Shown here piece after piece: positions 1 through 6,849 of a stretch of 11,889 nt of DNA (positions are counted from its first letter, which is position 1; every line of letters begins with the position of its first letter). A program made the translations under genes and the position numbers. Where the stretch lies: the NCBI RefSeq assembly GCF_010093535.1, contig NW_022985220.1, forward strand, positions 337,767-349,655, given 5' to 3'. This stretch comes from Lindgomyces ingoldianus. Its lineage: Eukaryota; Ascomycota; Dothideomycetes; Pleosporales; Lindgomycetaceae. Below the pieces are notes generated by a model that saw only the letters and a list, made by a program, of their open reading frames with translations, searched no databases and was not told the origin of the DNA.

Positions 1-209
1 GAGACATGCGCATAGGCGCCTCTGAGCTGCGGGTAGGTCATGTGACGCCTGGGACATGCGTCTGCTAAGAAGGGGGATAATGTAAGGCCGAGATAGCGCT
101 TACGTGCGACGGGTATATATACTATTCTGTGCGCAATAATTAACTGTTGGTTAATTATTCGCACCTTTTTAGTTGTATTAGCGTAGTGGTACAGAGCTCC
201 GTCCTTACA
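1..209 (+). mobile_element. TRIM element copy 1, 3' part (cut by window edge)
   Basis: This is the 3' end of a miniature LTR retrotransposon. Bases 1-80 match the last part of the internal region of the copies at 427-1004 and 9794-10396. They end in the polypurine tract AAGAAGGGGGA (67-77) followed by TAA, and the 3' LTR starts with TGTAAGG at 81 and ends with CCTTACA at 209. The flank after the LTR is GAGAA (210-214), which should recur just before the 5' LTR outside the window if the copy is complete. This LTR has a single 24-bp start unit and the best preserved hairpin (129-164), with little sign of C-to-T decay, so it is the least mutated LTR here. Confidence 0.85.
81..209 (+). repeat. 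3' LTR of TRIM copy 1 (129 bp)
   Basis: The LTR has 7-bp inverted ends TGTAAGG/CCTTACA. A TATA-box-like TATATATA lies at 114-121, and a hairpin lies at 129-164. The hairpin stem is GTGCG, one unpaired C, then AATAATTAAC, a TGTTG loop, GTTAATTATT and CGCAC. A T-run (CACCTTTTTAG) follows, and the LTR closes with GAGCTCCGTCCTTACA. The order TATA box, hairpin, T-run suggests U3-R-U5 functions, but transcript ends cannot be seen in the sequence. Confidence 0.85.
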
Positions 210-421
210 GAGAATAGAACAATAAGACTAAGTAGCATAATATAGTGTTATATAATGCTTTAAAAGCTTACTTTTACTTATTTTAGTTAATTTTATGTAA
301 GTTTATTTAAAAACAACTTAGAGTTATTAAGTAAAAGTAAAGTAAAAGTATAAAGTAAAAGTAAAAGTAAAATAGCAGTATATCTTATACTAATAAAGTA
401 GTAGTTAGGACAGTATATATA
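210..421. other. AT-rich spacer with AAGTAA-type simple repeat
   Basis: This is RIP-like AT-rich DNA between two TRIM copies. Bases 329-372 form an impure tandem run of AAGTAA/AAAGTA units. No coding trace or RNA gene is visible. Confidence 0.6.
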
Positions 422-426
422 AGGTC
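422..426. repeat. Target site duplication AGGTC, left
   Basis: AGGTC lies directly before TGTAAGG of the 5' LTR and is repeated exactly at 1005-1009 after the 3' LTR. A 5-bp duplication is normal for LTR-retrotransposon integrases. Confidence 0.9.
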
Positions 427-554
427 TGTAAGGCCGAGATAGTGCTTACGTGCGACAGGTATATATACTATTCTGTACGTAATAATTAATGTTAGTTAAT
501 TATTTACACCTTTTTAGTTATATTAGTGTAGTAGTATAGAGCTCTGTTCTTACA
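427..554 (+). repeat. 5' LTR of TRIM copy 2 (128 bp, one 24-bp unit)
   Basis: It starts TGTAAGG at 427, with TATATATA at 460-467. Its end reads TTCTTACA where the other copies read TCCTTACA. It has one 24-bp start unit, unlike the 3' LTR of the same element. The differences from the 3' LTR are otherwise mostly transitions, for example GTGGTACAG to GTAGTATAG and TTTGCACC to TTTACACC. Confidence 0.9.
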
Positions 555-852
555 TAATAATTAACTAATAATAAAGACAGTTATGTGTTTAACCTACACC
601 TTAGACAGCTTTGCTAGTTTTTAGACTAAAACATAAGGCAGCCTCTTCTAGCGCCACGTTGTAGCTGCTAGGAGGTCTAGTGTGTATGGCTTAGCTAGCG
701 TGGCCACTAAGCGTTGCGTCGTGTTTATCCCGCGCCTCTGGGCTGCAGGTGGTCAGCCTCTGGCTGGTAACTAAGACATGCGCATAGGCGCCTCTAAGCT
801 GCGGGTAGGTCATGTGACGCCTGGGACATGCGTCTGCTAAGAAGGGGGATAA
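555..852 (+). other. TRIM copy 2 internal region, non-coding
   Basis: The region is 298 bp and aligns along its whole length with 9947-10243. It begins TAATAATTAACTAATAA and passes a GC-rich middle with repeated GCCTCTGG and CATGCG motifs. It ends GGGACATGCGTCTGCTAAG into the polypurine tract. It keeps many CpG, CpA and TpG steps that the surroundings have lost. No sense frame of useful length is present. The region may carry packaging or priming signals. Confidence 0.8.
839..849 (+). promoter_or_regulatory. Polypurine tract of TRIM copy 2
   Basis: AAGAAGGGGGA sits three bases (TAA) before the 3' LTR. It is identical in position and sequence in copies 1 (67-77) and 3 (10230-10240). In LTR elements this tract primes plus-strand DNA synthesis. 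Confidence 0.88.
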
Positions 853-1004
853 TGTAAGGCTAGAATAGCGCTTATGTGTAAGGCTAAGATAGTGCTTACG
901 TGCAACAGGTATATATACTATTCTGTACGCAATAATTAACATTAGTTAATTATTTGCACCTTTTTAGTTGTATTAGCGTAGTGGTACAGAGCTCTGTCCT
1001 TACA
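853..1004 (+). repeat. 3' LTR of TRIM copy 2 (152 bp, two 24-bp units)
   Basis: It has two tandem 24-bp start units at 853-876 and 877-900, each beginning TGTAAGGC. A TATA-like box lies at 910-917 and the LTR ends TCCTTACA at 1004. AGGTC follows. Confidence 0.9.
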
Positions 1005-1009
1005 AGGTC
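1005..1009. repeat. Target site duplication AGGTC, right
   Basis: Exact repeat of 422-426, directly after the 3' LTR. Confidence 0.9.
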
Positions 1010-2864
1010 TAACTATTCTAGAAGTCTATTTTCTTTACACTTTTACTCTTTTTATAGGTTAGAATTTAGAAAATTTTAAACTTTTTAAAGTAAGTATATT
1101 TTAAGCTACTCTAGCATAATTTAGTGTAAAAGGGTGCTAATAAGCTTTAATAGTTTTATCTTACTTTACTTACACCTGCCTATTACTTAATCTACTTTTA
1201 GCTTTTTCTCTTATGCTTAACTTTACTTAATAACTTTAAAATAGACTTTTATAGCCTACTTTATTATTATCTAGCTATAGTTTTTTTTAAAAAAAAATTA
1301 ATTAGCTTTTACTAACATAAACCTACACTTTAATAACTCTTATATTTAATATGTTAATAAGATATTCTATAAAGGCATTATAAATAAAAGTAGTAGCTAT
1401 TATATACTTATAAATAACAAGTTATATTATAGCATAATAAAAAAAATAATTAAGTACACTAAGTGTGCTTATTACTTTAAATCTAGTAAAAAGTGCTTTA
1501 AAGTGTGTATTCTAGCTTATTTTAGCATATTTATGTGTAGTTTATCTAGGCTAACTCTAGATAGCTCTCTATCTTCTTTAAACCTAAATAATAAGCTTTT
1601 AAGAATACTATACTTAATGTTTTAGCTTCTGTTAATTTACTTAACCTTACTTAGTTAGTGTAAGCTAATATAATAGTTATATTATAAGTAAACACTATTA
1701 TTTAGTACTTTTAAGTGTAAGTCTTTTTATTATAGCATAGTTTAGCTTAATTAGCTTTATTCTAGCTCTTAATAGCTTATAGTAAAAATAAAATCTTATA
1801 TAATAACTATCTATACATGTATAGTAGTGTTATAAGTAAAATTACTAAGACTAGAGTTATTTTTAAAAAGCGTGCCTACTTTAAAGCTAATATTACTAAG
1901 GAAAAAAAAGTATAAAGCGCTTAAAAAAACTTTAATAAAAATAAAGCTATAATAACTTTATTTAAAAAAGTAAGTGTGCGCTATTCTTAACTATTCTAGC
2001 GCTAACTAGCATAATAAAAGAAATATAGTGTTAAAAGTGTTTATGTTACTAAAGCTAAGTAATATTATTATATTAATGCTGCTAAAGCTGCTAATATAAT
2101 CTACTATGTTTTTAAAAAGCATAATAAGGCTAATAATATTAGAAATAAGGCTAGTTAGGATTAAACTTTAGCTAAAAAGAAGTAGCTAACTAGGTATAAT
2201 AAGAAATATCTTAATAGTTATTTTACTATTATAAATTTACTTATAGAGGATCTTAATGTCTAATCTAGGGCTCTAATAGCACAATCTAGTGTGATCTAGC
2301 GCATCCTATAGTAAAAATAGTTAAAAATACATAGTATAGTATAGCTTTAGGTTTTTTAGCTTAAGCTTCTTTTTTTTTTTCTTAATAAAGTTAAATACTT
2401 TTATATTATGTCTTTTAAACTTAAAGTGTAAATATTTTAGTAGTAATAAATTAATTTACTTTTAGCTTACTTACTTTATAGCTTTTTTATTTTAAAAATT
2501 TTAAAATGTTTTACTAGACTTAAACTTTACTTTTTTTTTTACTAGTATAAGTTATTTTAGGCTAGAATGTTTATTTTTTTTACATAATAAATTTTTTTAG
2601 GTTAAAATAACTTTTTTCTTAACTTTAGTAAGCTATTTTATGCTAGAATAGCTTTACTTAGTCTAAATAAGAAATTTTAAGTCTAAATAAGCTATGTTAT
2701 TTTTTATTCTTATAGCGCTATTAAACACCTCTTATTAAAAAAAACCTTAAGTAAGAAAAAAATAAGGTAAAAGTAGCTATACTTAATTTATTAAGTTACT
2801 TTGTTTTTTTAAGAAGTTTAACTTAAACTAGCATAATTTAATCTTTTACTATATATGTCTTTAC
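1010..2864. other. RIP-saturated AT-rich DNA, origin unresolved
   Basis: This long AT-rich stretch has almost every C in CpT and every G in ApG. It probably contains decayed mobile elements. Two plus-strand frames hint at former coding sequence: 1452-1610, with a Cys-containing stretch, and about 1868-2270, rich in Lys and Ala with TAA/TAG stops only. Neither could be assigned to a family. If the chromovirus at 2865-4346 had a 3' LTR, it should lie in the right part of this stretch, but no TG...CA pair or polypurine tract was recognised there. Confidence 0.5.
1452..1610 (+). pseudogene. Decayed reading frame with CxxC-like cysteines, family unknown
   Basis: A stop-free plus-strand stretch of about 55 codons contains K-C-A-Y-Y-F-K-S-S-K-K-C-F-K-V (codons from 1461). 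If the second Tyr is a RIP product of Cys (TGC to TAC), the original would read C-A-Y-C followed by a second Cys after S-K-K. Such short cysteine patterns with basic residues occur in many fungal repeat-encoded proteins. The frame then runs into TAG/TAA stops. I do not recognise the gene. The frame is only weakly supported as coding, because stop-free runs of this size also occur by chance. Confidence 0.22.
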
Positions 2865-4346
2865 TTTTTTAAAACACTTTTAATGTGTTTAAGCTAATAT
2901 TAAGTTTAAGTTTCTATAAGTTTTTTTAAATAAATAACTTTTTTATTTTATAAAATATTTTTATACTCTAACTAAATTTTATCTCTAGTTAAGTATTTGT
3001 TTTATATAGTACACATTATTCTTTATAGTGTGTAGAGTGTTTATAATTAGTTCTAATTATAACTTAAGACGCCCTTTCTAGGTATATAGCTCTAAAAGTA
3101 AGACATAAAATACTAGATAAACTTCTTTTAGATTAAGTAAGTTTACTTTATACACCTCTATGCTAATCTAGCTTATAACTTTTTTTAGTTTTAAAAACTT
3201 CTAGTTTAACTTTTTTTTTAGCCTTATTAATTTTATATGTTTATTAGAAACTAATACCTTATTTTTTACTTACAGCTATATATGCTTCTATTATTTATTT
3301 ATATACTTTTTTTAATACATATTTATAGCAATAATTTTCTAGTAGTATTTTAACTATAAAGTAAGCGCTTTTATAGTAACTTTATTTACTATATGTAATT
3401 TTTTCTAACCTAAAGGTTCTCTAGGCTAATCTAGCCCTCTTAGGTTTGCTCTATAGTATGCTTAGAAAAAAGTAACTTCTATAGTTATATATACACTATT
3501 ATTATACATAAACTTTACTATTAGTAACTACACTACTTAATTATTTTATTCTAAGTAATAGTAACATCTAAAGTACTATTCTAAAGTTTAGTTTTGTTTT
3601 TTAGTCTGCTTATTAGTCTTAAGATAGTAGGCTAATAAAAGAATTCTTTATATGCTAAAATAGTAATAAAAACTATCTTAATACTTTAAGTTTATTATTA
3701 GCTTTTAATTAAAAATAATGTTTTTTAGAACTTTATAAAAGTAAATAACTTTTTTTAACTAAACTTTTACTAGGTCTAAAGCTTCCTAATTAGCTTTAGC
3801 TAGCATGTAGTAGGCTATTTTAGTAAGACAGTCTACTATTATAAGGATTGCATTATATACTAACCCTAAGTATTTATAAGGGGGTAGCTGCGTTATAAAA
3901 TCTACTATAACATCCTACTAAAGCCTATTAGGCAGTAGTAAAAAGTAAAGAAGCCTATATAAGTAGTGTTATAAAGCTACTAATTATTTATACTTTAGGT
4001 AGTTATTATAGTACACCTTTATGTTCTTTTTAAGCTCTTTTTAATTATATTAATGTATAATCTTTTTAAGCATCTTTTTTACACTAAAGTAGCTTACTAA
4101 GAGGCTGTTATAGCACTTCTAGAACGCTTTTGCCTTCTCTTAGTCTATTATTAGAGTCTTTTTTTTATATTAGCTATAGCATGTTGTTCTAGCCTATTCT
4201 AAGAATAAGTGTTTTTATTAAAGTTCTCTTTATTATTTATTTTACTCTTAGTGTTTAATAAGTTTATTTTATTATAGTCTTCTCTAATACCTACTATAAG
4301 GTTTTTATTATTGTTCTTCTTTAGTTTTTTACTTATATTTAAGATC
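2865..4346 (-). pseudogene. RIP-destroyed Ty3/Gypsy chromovirus integrase with chromodomain
   Basis: This is the C-terminal part of a Gypsy-type pol, read on the minus strand in one frame throughout; frameshifts are not needed. In order it shows: the linker after RNase H (near 4346); an HHCC zinc-finger spacing HX6HX26CX2C with all four ligands now Tyr (codons 4110, 4089, 4008, 3999); the core start D-F-I-T-Q-L-P-P (from 3902); I-L-I-I-V-D-C-L-T-K (around 3831); the second acidic position as Asn (3708); the GQTE-like site with Lys for Glu (3600), giving exact DD35E spacing; a NNSV motif near 3500; a PVFHVSLLEPY-like motif (3081-3113); and a chromodomain (about 2905-3014). Stops replace Gln and Trp, including the chromodomain Trp of the K-W-K-G-Y motif (2943-2945). 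The 5' side is cut at 4347 by a DNA transposon. Reverse transcriptase and gag were not found. Confidence 0.9.
2905..3014 (-). other. Decayed chromodomain of the chromovirus integrase
   Basis: In frame with the integrase, the minus strand reads V-Y-Y-I-K-Q-I-L-N (from 3014), matching the usual EYEVEQILDSR start. It then reads K-Y-F-I-K-stop-K-S-Y (2960-2934), matching the YFIKWKGY core, followed by an acidic-to-Lys stretch and a Thr-Tyr pair. The chromodomain in this Gypsy lineage is known to steer integration towards heterochromatin marks. Here it is non-functional: the Trp codon is a stop and the glutamates have become Lys. Confidence 0.75.
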
Positions 4347-4348
4347 TA
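4347..4348. repeat. TA target duplication, left of TIR transposon
   Basis: TA precedes ACGTACTTTATAGGC and is matched by TA at 5447-5448 after the right end. This is typical of Tc1/mariner-type insertion but too short to prove alone. Confidence 0.6.
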
Positions 4349-4845
4349 ACGTACTTTATAGGCAAGTTGCTTACACACCTAAGTTGCTTACTTTTACTAA
4401 GACCCTACTAAACTACTTTTTTTATACTAATGTATTCCCTACAACACTACTTAGACGTGCTAAAAAAATGTTAGATATAGCTTACACTTTAAGCTTTTAA
4501 ATAAAATATAAAACTTTTAAAAAAACATGCTGTAGCTATATATAAAGTCTTATAAAAGATAATAAATAACTATAGCGTTAGACAACATTTATAAGCTAAT
4601 TCTACAGCTAAATTATAAAGGCTAGGTAATAAAAAAAAGTAGGTAATTATTAAAACTATACTTAAGCTATATGCGTAAGAAATTTCCTTTTAGATAGCAT
4701 TTATAGCTAATATAGCTAATATTTTACACGCTAAGCATAATTTAAGCTATATTTATATAAACTAGCTTAGTACATTTATAAAGCATTATTTAAAGCTTAA
4801 AGTAAAGTTTTAAGTGTAAGTATAGTTAAAAAATATTTAGCTAAT
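4349..4845 (+). repeat. Left inverted arm of TIR transposon
   Basis: It starts at ACGTACTTTATAGGC and aligns base for base with the reverse complement of the right arm. Shared landmarks are GCTTACACACCTAAGTTGC, AGATATAGCTTACACTTTAAG and AAGAAATTTCCTTTTA. The inner limit is approximate because similarity fades near 4840-4850. Confidence 0.85.
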
Positions 4846-4967
4846 TATAAAGCTTATTTTACTAAAGTTATATATATTATTATCTTAAATACTATACTTA
4901 GCTTTAATATTCTTTATAAGGCTAAACTTACTTTAAATTACTTTAAAACTTTTATAAAAAGCTTTTT

Positions 4968-5446
4968 TATAGTTATAGTTATACTTAAATGTTACTTTAA
5001 GCTCTAAATAACACTTTATAGACATACTAGACTAGTTTATGTAAATATAGCCTAGATTATACTTAGTGCGTAAAGAATTAGCTATATTAGCTATAAATGC
5101 TATTTAAAAGGAAATTTCTTGCGCATATAGCTTAATTATAGTCTTAATAATTACCTACTTTTTTTATTACTTAGCCTTTATAATTTAGCTGTAGAATTAG
5201 CTTATAAATATTATTTAGCGCTATAGTTATTTATTATTTTTTATAAAACTTTATATATAGCTATAGTATTTTTTTAAGAGTTTTATGTCTTATTTAAAAG
5301 CTTAAAGTGTAAGCTATATCTAACATTTTTTTTAGCACATCTAAGTAGTGTTGTAGAGAATGCATTAGTGTAAGAAAGGTAGTTTAGTAGAGTCTTAGTA
5401 AAAGTAAGTAACTTAGGTGTGTAAGCAACTTGCCTGTAAAGTACGT
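4968..5446 (-). repeat. Right inverted arm of TIR transposon
   Basis: Reverse complement of the left arm. It keeps CpG and CpA at several sites where the left arm has TpA, for example CTTTACAGGC against CTTTATAGGC at the terminus. The minus-strand frame over 5283-5549 crosses the arm end into flanking DNA and is not a gene. Confidence 0.85.
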
Positions 5447-5448
5447 TA
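5447..5448. repeat. TA target duplication, right of TIR transposon
   Basis: TA directly follows the terminal GTACGT of the right arm and pairs with 4347-4348. Confidence 0.6.
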
Positions 5449-5639
5449 TTAATAAAGCTATTACTAGTAAAAGTAAGTTTTTTTAATATAATGTAGTAGC
5501 ATAGGCAAGATAATAGGTTTAAATGTAGTAAAAATCTACTTAAAGGCATATAGAAGTGTGTAGAGACTTAGAACCTAGAAATTTCTATTAACACTTATAG
5601 GCTTTGTATAAAGAATATTAGAAAACTACTAAGCTAGCT
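5449..5639. other. AT-rich flank right of TIR transposon
   Basis: If the transposon simply interrupted the chromovirus, this side should continue its RNase H/RT on the minus strand. I could not recognise RT or RNase H motifs here. Either RIP has erased them or the locus was rearranged or deleted after insertion. Confidence 0.45.
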
Positions 5640-5785
5640 AAGAGAAGAGATGCAACTAAATACTTAGGTGAATAGAGGTAACTGCAGAGAACAGGGTTAA
5701 GTCATAGTCAGGGCTAATACAAGGACCCTTTAGATAGGATCTAAGCGACCCGAGATGGAACAATTCGTGAGAATCGTTATACTAG
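5640..5785. other. GC-richer island A, possible LTR or leader remnant
   Basis: The island keeps CpA, TpG and CpG (for example CTGCAGAGAACAGGG and GCGACCCGAGATGG), while both sides are RIP-saturated. Such islands elsewhere in this window are LTRs. No TG...CA pair with a target duplication was found, so limits, orientation and identity are open. Confidence 0.4.
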
Positions 5786-5831
5786 GTATGTATAGTAATA
5801 GTAATTACTATTACTAGGTATGTATAGTAAT
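5781..5831. repeat. Direct repeat (period 32) containing perfect palindromes
   Basis: ACTAGGTATGTATAGTAAT occurs at 5781-5799 and again at 5813-5831. Between and across them, 5793-5816 is a perfect 24-bp palindrome centred on TAATTA, and 5823-5838 is a perfect 16-bp palindrome with the same centre. All are very AT-rich. Confidence 0.75.
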
Positions 5832-5959
5832 TACTATAGTAATCTAGTAATTACTATTTACTAAAAATAGTATAAAAGTATAACATAAGTCTTAATTAGC
5901 TATTTAAAATTTATAGCACTTTTAACTTTATTTTTATTATTTTACTTAGACTACTATAT

Positions 5960-6146
5960 TTAGATAAACTTAGTAAACTAAGTAAAATAATTTAACTAAA
6001 TAAACTAATCTAACTAAATAATTTAAATAATCTAAATAAATTAAATAACTTAAGTAAACAAAGTAACTTAAATAAGCTAAATAATTAAATAACTTATATA
6101 ATTTAAATAACTTAAATAAACTAAGTAACTTAAATAATTTAAATAA
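5960..6146. repeat. Degenerate AT-rich minisatellite, left part
   Basis: Loose tandem units of about 9-11 bp of the type AACTTAAATAA, AATTTAAATAA and AAACTAAATAA fill this stretch. The pattern resumes at 6353 after the island at 6147-6352, so the island was probably inserted into it. Confidence 0.65.
6142..6146. repeat. Candidate target duplication AATAA, left
   Basis: AATAA precedes TGTTAG and is repeated at 6353-6357. The flanking minisatellite contains AATAA often, so the match has limited weight. Confidence 0.45.
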
Positions 6147-6352
6147 TGTTAGTTAACCTAGGTTCAATCGAACGAACGTACGCCTAAGGGGCGTACTAAG
6201 AGGTGAGCAGGCAAAGATCTTCTTGTTATTAACTACTGCCCTCTCTCTTTGTATAAAGAAAGAGGGCTCTTAAGTACACATAGCTTCTAACGCACAGGCT
6301 AGATAGCTAACTGTTTTAAGCAACTTAATTCAGCTGTACGCATGTACAGACA
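6147..6352 (+). mobile_element. Probable solo LTR (206 bp) inside minisatellite
   Basis: A GC-richer block begins TGTTAG and ends ACAGACA, has TG...CA termini and is flanked by AATAA on both sides. Removing it leaves the minisatellite pattern uninterrupted, which supports a clean insertion. Inside are TATAAAG (6253-6259), a near-perfect 13-bp hairpin GCCCTCTCTCTTT/AAAGAAAGAGGGC with a GTAT loop, a 7-bp GTACGCC/GGCGTAC hairpin and a terminal CTGTAC-GCAT-GTACAG hairpin. There is no internal region, so it would be a solo LTR left by recombination between two LTRs. The plus orientation is a guess from the TATA-like site. Confidence 0.5.
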
Positions 6353-6480
6353 AATAACTTAAATAAACTAAATATAAAAAATATAAAAAATAACTAAAGT
6401 AAAAGAAATAACTAAAATAAAGAAAATAACTAAATAAATTATATAACTAAAATAAATAAAATAAACTAAATAGTTTTTAT
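6353..6480. repeat. Degenerate AT-rich minisatellite, right part
   Basis: Continuation of the AACTTAAATAA-type units seen before 6147, grading into AATAACTAAA units up to about 6475. Confidence 0.6.
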
Positions 6481-6849
6481 TTATAGTTTTACTATATATA
6501 ACTACTATTATTACTAGTAGTACTTTTATTTTCTAACTCTTTTAAATCTTCTTTATATTCTATATTCTATATTTGCTTTTGTTTTTCTTTAGAACTACTA
6601 GGTAAAGTATAATTATAATAAAGTTGCTTTTTACTATAAGAATAGGAATAGCAATTATAAAAAAATCTACTTACTAAATATAGTATAAAATATATATCTT
6701 TTTAACATTAATTTTTTTACTTAAACTAAAATTATAATATTATATAAATAAACTTAGTAATATTAATAAGTAGAATAACTTTAGTAAAGTAAATATATAT
6801 GTTAAATAGTATTATATAGCGTTATTATATATTATTATTATATATATTA
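6481..6849. other. AT-rich DNA without visible content
   Basis: No coding trace, repeat end or RNA gene was recognised in this RIP-like stretch. Confidence 0.5.

Larger units (their letters stand above)
427..1004 (+). mobile_element. TRIM element copy 2, complete (578 bp)
   Basis: This is a complete terminal-repeat retrotransposon in miniature: 5' LTR 427-554, internal region 555-852, 3' LTR 853-1004, flanked by perfect AGGTC duplications. The internal region has no gag or pol; its longest reading frame is an antisense chance frame. It ends in the polypurine tract AAGAAGGGGGA (839-849) plus TAA before the 3' LTR. Size and layout match the TRIM class, whose members rely on proteins from other LTR elements. 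The superfamily is unknown; the purine tract followed by TG resembles Copia elements, which is inference. The 5' LTR carries more C-to-T and G-to-A changes than the 3' LTR and lacks one 24-bp unit. No tRNA primer-binding site is recognisable after 554. Confidence 0.92.
4349..5446. mobile_element. Non-autonomous TIR DNA transposon with very long inverted arms (1,098 bp)
   Basis: The two halves are reverse complements over about 480-500 bp each (4349 to about 4845, and 5446 back to about 4968), separated by only about 120 bp. The outer ends read ACGTACTTTA(C/T)AGGCAAGTTG on both sides, flanked by TA. Differences between the arms are mainly transitions, as expected if RIP hit both arms after insertion. 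No transposase frame is present, so it is a non-autonomous or foldback-type element. TA flanks and ACGTA ends suggest the Tc1/mariner-pogo group, which is inference. It sits inside the chromovirus integrase at 4347 and is therefore the younger insertion. A related end occurs at 7686-7758. Confidence 0.85.

Noticed and set aside
329..372. CRISPR-like or telomeric repeat
   Set aside because: The AAGTAA run is an impure short simple repeat without spacers and without a telomere motif.
691..942. Minus-strand frame of 83 codons
   Set aside because: It lies antisense across the internal region and 3' LTR of TRIM copy 2 and spans the LTR boundary. It exists only because the region is GC-richer than its surroundings.
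1868..2270. Plus-strand Lys/Ala-rich frame with TAA/TAG stops
   Set aside because: It might be a decayed transposon protein, but TGA is rare everywhere here because TpG is depleted, so absence of TGA proves nothing, and no motif was recognised.
4110..4320. Alternative minus-strand open frame (about 40 codons, Asn/Lys-rich) near 4345-4190
   Set aside because: It is in a different frame from the zinc finger and core. The frame with TAA/TAG stops joins the HHCC and DDE motifs without a shift and is the correct one.
5283..5549. Minus-strand frame of 88 codons
   Set aside because: It crosses the right end of the TIR transposon into unrelated flanking DNA, has low-complexity Leu/Tyr/Thr content and no recognisable domain.
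6158..6175. tRNA-like GGTTCAATC (B-box resemblance)
   Set aside because: The bases on either side do not form a T stem, and no acceptor or anticodon stem is present.
6239..6268. Hairpin resembling a bacterial intrinsic terminator
   Set aside because: The context is fungal transposon DNA and no U-run follows, so a bacterial terminator call is not justified.
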